A stretch of 12,664 nt of DNA, taken from NCBI GenBank assembly GCA_900541315.1, contig UQJF01000095.1, positions 1 to 12,664 of the forward strand, given 5' to 3'. This document shows, piece by piece, positions 1-7,332 of the stretch. The number at the start of each line of letters is the position of its first letter. The first letter of the stretch is position 1. The DNA is from an uncultured Clostridium sp. Its GTDB lineage: Bacteria; Bacillota; Clostridia; Lachnospirales; Lachnospiraceae. The notes beneath the pieces are model-generated. The model saw only the letters and a list, made by a program, of their open reading frames with translations, ran no database searches and was not told where the DNA came from. The position numbers and the translations under genes are program-made.

Positions 1-47
1 GAGATGTAGCTCCGTCTCGTGGGCTCGGAGATGTGTATAAGAGACAG
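1..47. other. Nextera library adapter remnant (not genomic)
   Basis: Bases 29-47 equal the 19-bp Tn5 mosaic end used in tagmentation, and 14-28 equal the Nextera read-2 adapter stub. Bases 1-5 (GAGAT) fit the tail of the P7 primer, leaving 6-13 (GTAGCTCC) as an 8-nt i7 index; from memory this is Nextera XT v2 index N718. The run is synthetic, so the contig was not trimmed and genomic DNA starts at 48. The minus-strand reading frame of the transporter happens to stay open through it, so an automatic gene call would carry false residues. Confidence 0.97.
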
Positions 48-1534
48 ATATAGATCAGCATACGGCTGGTAGTATCTGTATGTAACTGACTGGTAATGGA
101 ATAAGGGAGAAAATCTTCCGGTACACCTTCCGGCAGTGTATTTGCCATGGATGTTACACTTTTCACATATTCCAGATCTTCGATCTCATCTGACATTGCC
201 TTTTCAGTAATAGCAGATGTATTGGGATAAATGGCAACCAGCATATTGCTTCGGCCAAATTTCTCATTGATTGCCTGCTCATCTGCATAGACCTGTGTTC
301 CTTCGCTGACACCTACGGCACTGTTTCCAAATAAGAAGCTATTCATTCCCTGTGCTGTATAGGCAAAAGGAACGATCAGGATCAGGATCACCAATGCTAT
401 ATTACGGATCTTATAAATGCCTCTTCCCATTTTATGGAAATCCGGCAGGAAAGGACGATGTGCAGTCTTTTCATTCCATTTTGCAAAGCGGAATATCATG
501 GCAGGCATGAAAAATACCACAGTCAGGAGGCTGAACACGATTCCTTTTGCAAGGACCAGACCCATGTCAAAACCAATGCTGAATTTCATGAACATCAAAG
601 CTACGAAACCTGCTATGGTAGTAAGGCTGCTGGCAAAAATGGAATTGATCGCTGCATCAACTGCATTTACCATAGCTTCTTCATCAGAAAGCCCTTTTTT
701 CTTCTCCCTGGTAAAAGCATCCAGCAGGAAAATAGAATAGTCCATGGAAGTTGCCAGCTGAAGTACCATTGCCACATTATTGGTCAAAAAGGACACTCTT
801 CCTATGAAAATGTTAGTACCACGGTTTAGCAGGATGGCTACACCCATGACCAGAAGAAACAGGAATGGCTCAGACCAGGCAGTAGTCGTAATACATAAGA
901 TCGTAAAAATCATAATAATAGCTACTGTTAAGATCAACTGCATCTCACTAGCCAGATTTTCCTGTAAGGACTTGTTCTGTACCGCCATTCCTGTAAAACA
1001 TCCTTTATCTCCTGCAATGGCTTTTAATTCATCAATGGCTGCGGAAGTGCTTTTCGCTGTATTTCCTTCTTTAAAGGTCACATCCATTACCGCATATCCA
1101 TCTTTATAGTAATCTTCGATGTCTTCTTTATGGATAAAATCTTCGCCAGAGTAAATATTAACAGTGCTGTCACACCACAGGATCTGATCCACCCCGTCTA
1201 CGTTTTCCATTCTGTCTTTGTATTGCTTGGCTTCATACAACGTCACATCTTTTAGCATGATACGGGCTGTTCCGGGATAACCAAACTCGTCTTCCATCTC
1301 ATTTAAGCCAATACCTGACTGTGCATTATCCGGAAGATACTCGGTCAGATCGTAGTTTACTTCCACAAACAGCATGGCAACTGCACTAAGTAAGCAGGCT
1401 GCAACAAACACTGAAACGATCCAGTTCTGCTTTTCAATGATAAATCTGGCCAGCTTGATAGACGTCTTTTCTCCGGAAGCCTTTTCCTTTTTCCCACGCT
1501 TCTTTAATGGTCCAAACTTGAATTTCTTTTCCAT
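48..1534 (-). CDS. MMPL/RND-family membrane transporter, 3'-truncated by contig end
   Basis: About 495 residues are visible, starting at ATG 1534 with GAGGAG about 10 nt upstream; the C-terminus is lost at the adapter junction. A basic N-terminus (MEKKFKFGPLKKRGKK) leads into a membrane segment at about residues 38-56, then an extracytoplasmic domain. A block of helices carries the MMPL signature DYSIFLLDAFTREKKKGLS, followed by further hydrophobic segments (SLTTIAGFVALMFMKF, GIVFSLLTVVFFMPAMIF) and a basic cytoplasmic stretch. A second transmembrane segment opens the second repeat (IALVILILIVPFAYTAQ) and a second outer domain begins. MMPL proteins are proton-driven exporters of lipids or hydrophobic compounds; the substrate here is unknown. 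It starts 31 nt after the CAP-like gene stop, so the two are probably one transcript controlled by the divergent TetR gene. Firmicute MMPL proteins are often about 700 residues or longer, so a sizeable part is missing. Confidence 0.9.
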
Positions 1535-1565
1535 GATCCTAACTCCTCACATAGATATGTGTTAT

Positions 1566-2420
1566 TTAACGCATAAAAAGAACCATAAACCAATGGTGTC
1601 CGTTCTTTTCCTCATGAGCCATACCCATATATCGATAATATTGCAATGTGTATTTTCTGTCTGACTTTGATGTATATTTACGTTCCGTTACATTCATTAT
1701 CTTGTCGTATGCCTCATCTGCATCCTCGCAGTCCCGCACATATACCTCCAGGCAGGAAGCATTTTTGCGATAAGGGATCGACGCCAGTGTGTCCTCTATG
1801 GTCCCTTCTCCTGTAACCCGTCCGTCTGCATATCCTTTTTCCATGGCTGCTGCCAGACGGCTTTGCGCTATTTTATTTAACTTCATATCCATAATAAAGC
1901 CTGCATACCGGTCATAACTGGTGTGGTTGTCGCCGTCATATTCCCGTTCTCTGTCTGGATATGCGTCAAAATACTGTTCTTTCTTTTCATCCCCCAGCTC
2001 ACTGAAAAGTTCCTGTGTTATATCATCATAGCAGCCTGCATTATAAGCACCTCCGCCTGTATTTTCCAGCCACTTCGCTGTTTTCAAAGCTCCTGAATCT
2101 TCAAATTCATATACTGCATTATCTAAAACCAGCTGTCCTTCGTTCATGCCTCCATCTTCGTGGAAGTAATACCATTCATCTCCCACCTTTTCCCATCCGG
2201 TGGCCATGATCCCGTCTTCCTTCATATAGTAAAAGCGGCCGCCGGTATAGAGCCAGCCAATGTATGCCGTACCATCCGTCTTTTTCCAGTACCAGTTCCC
2301 GTCAAGATTTACCCAACTGCCATTTGGCTCTGCTGCACACACTGCATTTGCCGGTCCCGCTGCCAGAAAAGCGGCCATCATAATTATAGAAATAGGATAT
2401 AACCTGCTTCTGCCTTTCAT
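1566..2420 (-). CDS. Secreted cell-wall-repeat protein with CAP/SCP-like C-terminal domain
   Basis: A 284-residue exported protein. Residues 1 to about 30 form a signal peptide (basic start, hydrophobic IIMMAAFLAAGPA, cleavage probably after the CAA near residue 29). Residues about 35-95 hold at least three choline-binding-type cell-wall repeats rich in W, Y and G (GNWYWKKTDG, GRFYYMKEDG, DEWYYFHEDG), expected to anchor the protein to the envelope. The C-terminal half (about 165-284) has NKIAQSRLAAAMEKGYADGR and ends in YMGMAHEEKNGHHWFMVLF. This resembles a divergent CAP/SCP (YkwD-type) fold, where the final strand reads 'vGva...g.yw.qlF'; that call is inference. AGGAG and GAGAGG motifs precede the start. 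The neighbouring MMPL gene follows closely downstream, suggesting a shared envelope-related role and shared TetR control. No catalytic residues can be assigned. Confidence 0.75.
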   Translation of the reverse strand: MKGRSRLYPISIIMMAAFLAAGPANAVCAAEPNGSWVNLDGNWYWKKTDGTAYIGWLYTGGRFYYMKEDGIMATGWEKVGDEWYYFHEDGGMNEGQLVLDNAVYEFEDSGALKTAKWLENTGGGAYNAGCYDDITQELFSELGDEKKEQYFDAYPDREREYDGDNHTSYDRYAGFIMDMKLNKIAQSRLAAAMEKGYADGRVTGEGTIEDTLASIPYRKNASCLEVYVRDCEDADEAYDKIMNVTERKYTSKSDRKYTLQYYRYMGMAHEEKNGHHWFMVLFMR

Positions 2421-2482
2421 CCTCTCATCTCCTGCTGTCTTTAAAACCTCTGTTTTCGTTTATTGAACTGTTTATTTGTTAA

Positions 2483-2511
2483 TTGACATTTGTTCATTTA
2501 TTAACTATAAT
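2483..2511 (+). promoter_or_regulatory. Sigma-A promoter for the tetR gene
   Basis: TTGACA at 2483-2488 and TATAAT at 2506-2511 are separated by exactly 17 nt, a perfect consensus match. Transcription would start near 2518 and leave an AT-rich leader of about 150 nt before the tetR ATG. An inverted repeat GTTAAT (2478-2483) / ATTAAC (2500-2505) surrounds the -35 and spacer and could be an operator half-site pair. Confidence 0.7.
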
Positions 2512-2513
2512 GG

Positions 2514-2542
2514 ATTATACTAACTAATGATGAAAACAACAA
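2514..2542 (-). promoter_or_regulatory. Probable promoter for the CAP-like/MMPL operon
   Basis: On the minus strand TTGTTG (2542-2537) and a perfect TATAAT (2519-2514) are 17 nt apart. This would start a transcript near 2507 with a leader of about 87 nt to the ATG at 2420. It faces the tetR promoter head-on, the two -10 boxes being only 2 bp apart. Confidence 0.5.
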
Positions 2543-2666
2543 TGATTAATTTTAATTTTTTTGTTTATTAATCGACATTTTTATGATATGTGTCAATAAA
2601 AAAGCATTAAAATACTGTAAACAAATTTGAACGAACATGGAATACAAAAAGGGGGAATTTCTTATC

Positions 2667-3263
2667 ATGAGTACAGAAGCAGTAGATCGACGGGTACGGC
2701 GTACCAGAAAGCAGCTGCGGGAATGTCTTGTTACTTTATTAAAGCAGAAAAAGGTACAGGATATTACTGTCCGTGAACTAACTGAACTGGCCGATCTGAA
2801 CAGAGGAACTTTTTATCTTCATTATAAAGATGTATTTGATCTTCTGGAAAAAACAGAAAGTGAGCTTTTAGATAATTTTAACCAGCTGGTCATGAAACAT
2901 GACGCAGAAGAACTGAAAAAACATCCTTATGGTATTTTTGTAGAGATCTACACGCTGGCCTATGACAACGCCGACCTGGTGGAAATATTATTAGGCGAAA
3001 ACGGTGACTTAAACTTTATGAACCGCTTAAAGCAGCTGATCCGTGATAAATGTCTCCATGACTGGATGGAAGTATTCCGCACCGGAAATCCCGCTATCTT
3101 TGATGCCTACTTCTCTTTCATTGTATCCGGCTGTGTAGGACTGGTGCAATACTGGTTGAAAACAGGTATGAAAGAAACGCCGGGACAGCTGGCAAAACTG
3201 ACCGAACAGGTGATCCGTAAAGGTATCGGAGTACTGGACACAGACCCTTTTGCAAAGGTATAA
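2667..3263 (+). CDS. TetR/AcrR-family transcriptional regulator
   Basis: A 198-residue protein. I place the start at ATG 2667 (MSTEAVDRRVRRTRKQ) because AAGGGGGAA lies about 11 nt upstream; an ATG 30 nt earlier has no good ribosome site. The N-terminal helix (RRTRKQLRECLVTLLKQK) and the helix-turn-helix at about residues 29-52 (DITVRELTELADLNRGTFY then LHYKD) are diagnostic for TetR. The C-terminal ligand and dimer domain (from about residue 70) is all-helical and of the type common in Firmicutes. It is divergent from the CAP-like/MMPL pair, the classical layout for a TetR repressor of an export operon, so autoregulation and repression of that operon are likely. The ligand is unknown. The following methyltransferase gene starts 55 nt after its stop with no terminator visible between them, so some read-through is expected. 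Confidence 0.9.
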   Translation: MSTEAVDRRVRRTRKQLRECLVTLLKQKKVQDITVRELTELADLNRGTFYLHYKDVFDLLEKTESELLDNFNQLVMKHDAEELKKHPYGIFVEIYTLAYDNADLVEILLGENGDLNFMNRLKQLIRDKCLHDWMEVFRTGNPAIFDAYFSFIVSGCVGLVQYWLKTGMKETPGQLAKLTEQVIRKGIGVLDTDPFAKV

Positions 3264-3318
3264 TAAACCCTGGAAAAACAACCAGCACCTATACATTCAA
3301 AAACCGAGGAGAAAACAG

Positions 3319-4551
3319 ATGAACTACGAAGATTTATTTAAAGAAACTGCCTGTGTACGTATAAAGAAAGGAACCGGACGCACCTTAAAGGCCGGCGGCG
3401 CCTGGATCTATGATAATGAGATTGACGCCATTTCCGGTGATTTTGAAAATGGTGATCTGGTCACTGTAGAAGACTTTGATGGCTATCCTTTGGGACATGG
3501 CTTTATCAATACAAGATCCAAACTGACCGTACGCATGTTATCCCGCAAAAAAGATACTGTAGTCGATGAAGATTTCATCGAACAGAGAGTCCGCACTGCC
3601 TGGGAATACAGAAAAGCTACTACTGATATCTCCAGCTGCCGCGTGATCTTCGGCGAAGCAGATTTTCTGCCTGGTATCGTCATCGATAAGTTCGAAGATG
3701 TTTTAGTAGTAGAGTCCCTGGCACTGGGAATCGACCGCTTAAAGCCGGTGATCTTAGATAAATTAAAGAAAATCCTGGCAGAAGACGGTATTCTGATCCG
3801 TGGCATTTATGAGCGAAGCGATGCAAAAGTCCGCCTTCAGGAAGGTATGGAGCGCTTCAAGGGCTTTATTGGTGAACCATTTGATACCAAGGTGGAGATA
3901 TGTGAAAATGGCGTTCACTACATCGTAGACGTAGAAGACGGCCAGAAAACCGGATTTTTCCTGGATCAGAAATACAACCGTCTTGCAGTACAGAACCTGT
4001 GCCGCAATCTGAAACCTGCAAAAGTATTAGACTGCTTTACCCATACCGGCTCTTTTGCTTTAAATGCAGGTATTGCAGGATCAGAAAAAGTCCTGGGGGT
4101 GGATGCTTCCCAGCTTGCCGTAGACCAGGCAACAGAAAATTCCCGCTTAAATGGCTTAGAGGATCATGTAACCTTCCAGTGCGCCGATGTATTTGACCTG
4201 CTTCCTAAATTAGAACAGGAAGGTGAAAAGTTTGATGTAGTCATCCTTGACCCGCCAGCCTTCACCAAATCCAGAAATTCCATTAAAAACGCAGTAAAAG
4301 GCTACCGTGAGATCAATCTCCGCGGCATGAAGTTAGTAAAAGACGGCGGCTACCTTGCCACCTGCTCCTGCTCCCACTTCATGGATCCGGAACTGTTCAC
4401 CAAGACCATCCGTGAAGCCGCTTCCAACGTCCACAAGAGACTGCGCCAGGTGGAATACCGCACCCAGGCAGCGGATCATCCGATTTTATGGGCAGCAGAT
4501 GAGTCCTATTATCTGAAATTTTTTATCTTCCAGGTTGTTGATGAGAAGTAA
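3319..4551 (+). CDS. Class I SAM-dependent rRNA methyltransferase (RlmI-like)
   Basis: A 410-residue protein starting at ATG 3319 with AGGAG 7 nt upstream; the open frame extends 23 codons further 5' but without a ribosome site. Residues 1 to about 80 form a PUA-type RNA-binding domain (KGTGRTLKAGGAWIYDNEI, then GDLVTVEDFDGYPLGHGFIN). A linker leads to GQKTGFFLDQKYNR (208-221). The Rossmann methyltransferase core has motif I LDCFTHTGSFAL (237-248), an acidic D262 after strand 2, motif IV DPPAF (311-315) and TCSCS (348-352), whose cysteines fit the nucleophile of 5-methylcytosine RNA methyltransferases. Length and order match RlmI (23S rRNA m5C1962), though the exact target nucleotide cannot be read from sequence. 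The last 12 codons are the insertion site of the mobile element, which leaves the protein intact. Confidence 0.92.
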   Translation: MNYEDLFKETACVRIKKGTGRTLKAGGAWIYDNEIDAISGDFENGDLVTVEDFDGYPLGHGFINTRSKLTVRMLSRKKDTVVDEDFIEQRVRTAWEYRKATTDISSCRVIFGEADFLPGIVIDKFEDVLVVESLALGIDRLKPVILDKLKKILAEDGILIRGIYERSDAKVRLQEGMERFKGFIGEPFDTKVEICENGVHYIVDVEDGQKTGFFLDQKYNRLAVQNLCRNLKPAKVLDCFTHTGSFALNAGIAGSEKVLGVDASQLAVDQATENSRLNGLEDHVTFQCADVFDLLPKLEQEGEKFDVVILDPPAFTKSRNSIKNAVKGYREINLRGMKLVKDGGYLATCSCSHFMDPELFTKTIREAASNVHKRLRQVEYRTQAADHPILWAADESYYLKFFIFQVVDEK

Positions 4552-4552
4552 T
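4514..4552 (+). repeat. Left attachment site (att) within methyltransferase 3' end
   Basis: The 39 bp from TGAAATTT to GTAAT match 12348-12386 at 35 positions, with 13 identical bases at the right end (4540-4552). The repeat stops one base after the TAA stop codon: sequence beyond is TTTTTCAG here and GATGAAC at the right end. It encodes the gene's own C-terminus (KFFIFQVVDEK), so the reading frame is kept. Confidence 0.85.
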
Positions 4553-4635
4553 TTTTCAGAATAGCAGAAATCTTTGATTTATACGGTTTACAGCATATTT
4601 GTTAAAAATGTGAAACTATCGTAACTTATCGGAAA

Positions 4636-4677
4636 ATGGTGTAATTTTATAGCCAGATGGTGTAGTAAATGGTGTAA
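4636..4677 (+). repeat. Left integrase arm-type repeats (ATGGTGTAR x3)
   Basis: ATGGTGTAA at 4636-4644, ATGGTGTAG at 4657-4665 and ATGGTGTAA at 4669-4677 lie in direct orientation about 85-125 bp inside the left att core. The same motif occurs twice just inside the right end. In Tn916-type integrases the N-terminal domain binds such subterminal direct repeats, so these are probable arm sites. Confidence 0.7.
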
Positions 4678-4697
4678 ATCAAAGGGTATGCAGATGT

Positions 4698-4737
4698 AAA
4701 AAGGGATATCCCAAATCACGCTCTTGGAATATCCCTT
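4698..4737 (-). terminator. Rho-independent terminator of the cargo operon
   Basis: Read on the minus strand, a 14-bp stem (4737-4724 with 4714-4701, one G-T wobble) closes a 9-nt loop and ends in a run of five T. It lies 54 nt after the lipoprotein stop codon and would stop the cargo transcript before the left att site. Confidence 0.8.
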
Positions 4738-4790
4738 ATATATTATTCTTCCTTATCTCTGGTCTGATACCACTTCATTCAACTTGATAC

Positions 4791-5558
4791 TTAATTATCA
4801 TCTACTCTGAAACTTGACAATATAGCAATGACCTCTGTCTGTTCCGCTTCTGTGAACTGTCCGTCTGGTGCTTGTGCTGTGAATGAAACATAGCCACTAT
4901 ACCAGAATGTATTTTGAACACGCAAAGGAAGATCTGTTGTTTCTTCTGTCCCGGTTCTGTTTTCCGGTAAAACAGCAAAAGAAACTGCTCCATCCGTATC
5001 TACAAAATCTGAATCTGTAAGCATATCCATTGTACCTGTGATTTTAGTTTCAGCTACTACAAATTTCCCTAAATCCTCATAATTTCTTGCATCCACATAA
5101 CCGGGAATAAACTGGGAATCTGCCACAGCAGAAAGCTCAATCCTTGTCATATCAGTTGCCGAACCAGACCCTAACTGTCCTTCTGCAACACCACCGATAT
5201 AAGTATATGTTATGGTTGAACCTCTTTCGTTTGTAAGTACTACTGTTTCATCAGTCTGTGATACCTCTTCTTTGGTTATCGTCCAATTTTCCGGGTAATC
5301 AAACAAAAAACAGGGATATGATACTGCGTTTACTGTTCCAAATTGCGTTACATACGTGTGGTCTAATTTTAATTCCTGAGTATCAGAATTTTCTTCACTT
5401 TCCAAAACTGGTGTTTCTTTAGAACTGCTAATAATGTTATCTGTTTCTTCCTGCGTACTCTCTTCCACAGGTACAGGGGGTGTTTCAGAACCACAGGCAG
5501 TACAGCTTGCAAGTATTCCTATCATCATAAGGAAGCATAATCTTCTGGTTAATTTCAT
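4791..5558 (-). CDS. Putative lipoprotein of unknown function (cargo)
   Basis: A 255-residue exported protein. Its N-terminus MKLTRRLCFLMMIGILASCTAC has a basic start, a hydrophobic stretch and a lipobox LASC, so lipidation at Cys19 and outer-leaflet anchoring are expected. A low-complexity acidic Ser/Thr/Glu linker (about residues 24-65) follows. The rest is beta-rich, with strands such as FDYPENWTITKEE, ETVVLTNERGSTITYTYIGG and a closing TEVIAILSSFRVDDN. This pattern is typical of small extracytoplasmic beta domains, but I recognise no named family. AAAGGAG precedes the start. It begins 17 nt after the stop of the zinc-ribbon membrane protein gene, so the two are co-transcribed and probably act together at the membrane. 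A role in surface exclusion or host fitness is possible but only a guess. Confidence 0.72.
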   Translation of the reverse strand: MKLTRRLCFLMMIGILASCTACGSETPPVPVEESTQEETDNIISSSKETPVLESEENSDTQELKLDHTYVTQFGTVNAVSYPCFLFDYPENWTITKEEVSQTDETVVLTNERGSTITYTYIGGVAEGQLGSGSATDMTRIELSAVADSQFIPGYVDARNYEDLGKFVVAETKITGTMDMLTDSDFVDTDGAVSFAVLPENRTGTEETTDLPLRVQNTFWYSGYVSFTAQAPDGQFTEAEQTEVIAILSSFRVDDN

Positions 5559-5575
5559 AAATTGTCAAATCTCCT

Positions 5576-7012
5576 TTATACGTTGGGTGTTTCTTTTTCA
5601 TATTGTCTATAGCAATCTTCGCCACAATTTTTACAGACATAATGAATTTCGTATGTTCTTCTTGTTCCCGGAATATATTGCTCCTGCGTTCCAACAACAT
5701 TTCCATTACGATTTCTGGTTTTTACTTCCTGCAAAATAGAAATGCGTTCAGAACTAACCAGCTCTTTTTCTATCCGTTTTAACGCAAACCGTTTCTTACA
5801 AGTAGGACACTTATACATAGCCCCTAAAGAAAAATAAATGATAAGAAATGCAAGAAATATTATAAATGCAACAAAAATAATCATTTGATAAAGTGGGTAC
5901 ATTTCAAGTTTTACCATAATCGGACTGAAAATAATACAGAACAGGAAAAATCCCAGAAGTTTAAGTTTCCAGGGACTTATCGACATAAAACTGTATACAT
6001 ATTCCAGAAACGTCTCTTTCGCATTTTGTAAATCTGAAAAACTGAATGTTGAAGCCCCTTTACCCATTGATTCTGCCCCATTTTCTCTATTCATAAGAAA
6101 ATTGGCAATCTGTTTTCCTCGCTGGTCAATGCACTTGTTTACCGTTTGAAAAAATGTCTCATATTCTTTTAAGGTTTTCGGAAGCGGGTTCTCTAAGGAA
6201 TGTCCCGAAAAAAATTTCTTCGGCACTCCTTTTTTATCTACAAATGCTTCTAAATAATTTTCTTTCACAAAATTTTCCCATGTTCCAAATAGTTGTAACC
6301 ATGCTTCACAATACTGAATAGCCGATTCTTTATTTTTTGCATAAGTAAACAAACACTCTAATGCTCCATGATTACAAATATCCGTCATATCAGAATTATC
6401 CGTGTACCATTGGAATATCTGTTCCAGTGTTAAATCCCATGAATCCCATTTAGCATATTCTCCACTCCGTCCAGTATTAAATCCTCTCGGAACAGGTATA
6501 AAATTACCAATAGAATGCGTTAATTGCAAAAAACGTCCGGCTTCCGGTGACAATCTTATTTTTTCCATATTCCTAAGAAAATAAAGTTCCAACATATTCC
6601 CTTGCATTTTAATCTGACTAGACATTTTTAACTGAATATAATTTTCTATGGGAATCCATGCACTGGTCATGGTATCTCCTCTATAGGTTATATTCCCGTT
6701 TGTTACTTCATATTTGACCGCCGTAGATGGTTGTTGCTCACTCCGGTATCCGTCAAGCCAATGATATGTTTTTAGATAAGAAGTAGTCACTTCTTCACAT
6801 ACATCGCAATCAAATTGTTTTAAATCAGAATCATCTAAATAATATGACAGTTTGTAAATCAGGAATCTTTGCAAATTCTGTCTTGCTATGCTTGTTTCCT
6901 GATGATACTGCTCTAAATAGTATGGCATTTCCAGTACACCGGAAAAGTCTTGCTTTGTTTCCAGTAAATCAATCAAATTATTTTTTACATCATAATCATA
7001 TTTGTAAACCAT
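5576..7012 (-). CDS. Zinc-ribbon membrane protein of unknown function (cargo)
   Basis: A 478-residue protein. ATG 7012 is chosen because AGGAGG lies 6 nt upstream; an ATG 72 nt earlier falls inside the promoter and operator region. The long N-terminal part (1 to about 345) is soluble, with a conserved-looking block HSIGNFIPVPRGFNTGR and WDSWDLTLEQIFQWY (about 166-203) that I cannot assign to a function. Two adjacent membrane helices follow (about 351-367 and 373-396). The C-terminus is a four-cysteine zinc ribbon: CPTC at 402-405 and CKNC at 460-463, separated by a basic and polar insert. The topology puts both soluble parts on the same side of the membrane. It is co-transcribed with the downstream lipoprotein gene and divergent from the element's regulator pair, which makes it cargo rather than transfer machinery. 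A sensor or defence role is conceivable but unsupported. Confidence 0.7.
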   Translation of the reverse strand: MVYKYDYDVKNNLIDLLETKQDFSGVLEMPYYLEQYHQETSIARQNLQRFLIYKLSYYLDDSDLKQFDCDVCEEVTTSYLKTYHWLDGYRSEQQPSTAVKYEVTNGNITYRGDTMTSAWIPIENYIQLKMSSQIKMQGNMLELYFLRNMEKIRLSPEAGRFLQLTHSIGNFIPVPRGFNTGRSGEYAKWDSWDLTLEQIFQWYTDNSDMTDICNHGALECLFTYAKNKESAIQYCEAWLQLFGTWENFVKENYLEAFVDKKGVPKKFFSGHSLENPLPKTLKEYETFFQTVNKCIDQRGKQIANFLMNRENGAESMGKGASTFSFSDLQNAKETFLEYVYSFMSISPWKLKLLGFFLFCIIFSPIMVKLEMYPLYQMIIFVAFIIFLAFLIIYFSLGAMYKCPTCKKRFALKRIEKELVSSERISILQEVKTRNRNGNVVGTQEQYIPGTRRTYEIHYVCKNCGEDCYRQYEKETPNV

Positions 7013-7032
7013 GCGAATCCTCCTTTTTGTCA

Positions 7033-7060
7033 ATTCTACCATACTGAATTTAATTTGCAA
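7033..7060 (-). promoter_or_regulatory. Candidate promoter of the cargo operon
   Basis: On the minus strand TTGCAA (7060-7055) and TAGAAT (7038-7033) are 16 nt apart, with an extended -10 TG dinucleotide before TAGAAT. Transcription would begin near 7026, placing the AGGAGG almost at the mRNA 5' end. It is the best candidate in the divergent region, but the very short leader makes the call tentative. Confidence 0.4.
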
Positions 7061-7075
7061 TATATTTTGCAATGC

Positions 7076-7092
7076 AATAAGCAATGCTTATT
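7076..7092. promoter_or_regulatory. Palindromic operator between cargo and regulator genes
   Basis: AATAAGCAATGCTTATT is a perfect 17-bp palindrome with a single central base. The half-site AATGCTTAT recurs at 7132-7140, overlapping the start codon of the ribbon-helix-helix gene. Two TTGCAA boxes lie just to the left (7055-7060 and 7067-7072). The location suggests control of both divergent units by one of the two regulators encoded just downstream. Confidence 0.55.
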
Positions 7093-7138
7093 TATGTAGT
7101 GATTAGCAATATGATAGTAATGACAGGAGGTAATGCTT

Positions 7139-7318
7139 ATGGCTTTTCAACTAAAACCAAACCGAAAAGAATCAGAAAATAAGACTATACGCTTCCCCGT
7201 AGAACTAATTGATAGAATAGATAAAGCAATCGTCAATCAGGATGTGACATTTTCCAGTTTTGTCATTCAGGCGTGTGAATATGCCTTAAATGATATGGAT
7301 ACTTCTAAAAACCAATGA
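7139..7318 (+). CDS. Small ribbon-helix-helix DNA-binding protein
   Basis: A 59-residue protein. AGGAGG at 7125-7130 fits ATG 7139 (8-nt spacing) and is too close to the ATG at 7133, so MAFQLKPNRK is the likely start. The core NKTIRFPVELIDRIDKAIVN followed by VTFSSFVIQACEYAL has the strand-helix-helix pattern of Arc/MetJ-type (RHH) regulators: alternating residues KTIRF form the DNA-contacting strand, then two amphipathic helices. Such small proteins are common regulators of Tn916-like elements. The gene is divergent from the cargo operon, with a palindrome between them and a matching half-site over its own start, so autoregulation is likely. It is probably co-transcribed with the following HTH gene. 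Confidence 0.75.
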   Translation: MAFQLKPNRKESENKTIRFPVELIDRIDKAIVNQDVTFSSFVIQACEYALNDMDTSKNQ

Positions 7319-7332
7319 AAAGGGGATGCAAT

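Larger units (their letters stand above)
2479..2600. repeat. Repeated TTAATYGACATTT elements, possible TetR operators
   Basis: TTAATTGACATTT (2479-2491) recurs as TTAATCGACATTT (2568-2580) with one mismatch, 89 bp apart. A related copy lies on the other strand (2588-2600, reading TTTATTGACACAT). The first copy overlaps the tetR -35 box. Together they are candidate binding sites for the adjacent TetR regulator; this is inference from position and repetition. Confidence 0.4.

Noticed and set aside
417..1664. Several plus-strand open frames of 96-131 codons across this region
   Set aside because: They are antisense to the MMPL gene, which reads continuously on the minus strand with clear family motifs. 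Their translations show no domain pattern and they lack ribosome sites.
2637..2666. Upstream ATG of the tetR frame as start
   Set aside because: The AAGGGGGAA ribosome site lies downstream of it and fits the ATG at 2667, where TetR-type N-termini normally begin.
3250..3318. 23-codon N-terminal extension of the methyltransferase
   Set aside because: It would overlap the tetR end and has no ribosome site, while AGGAG precedes 3319 at ideal spacing and the PUA domain starts soon after.
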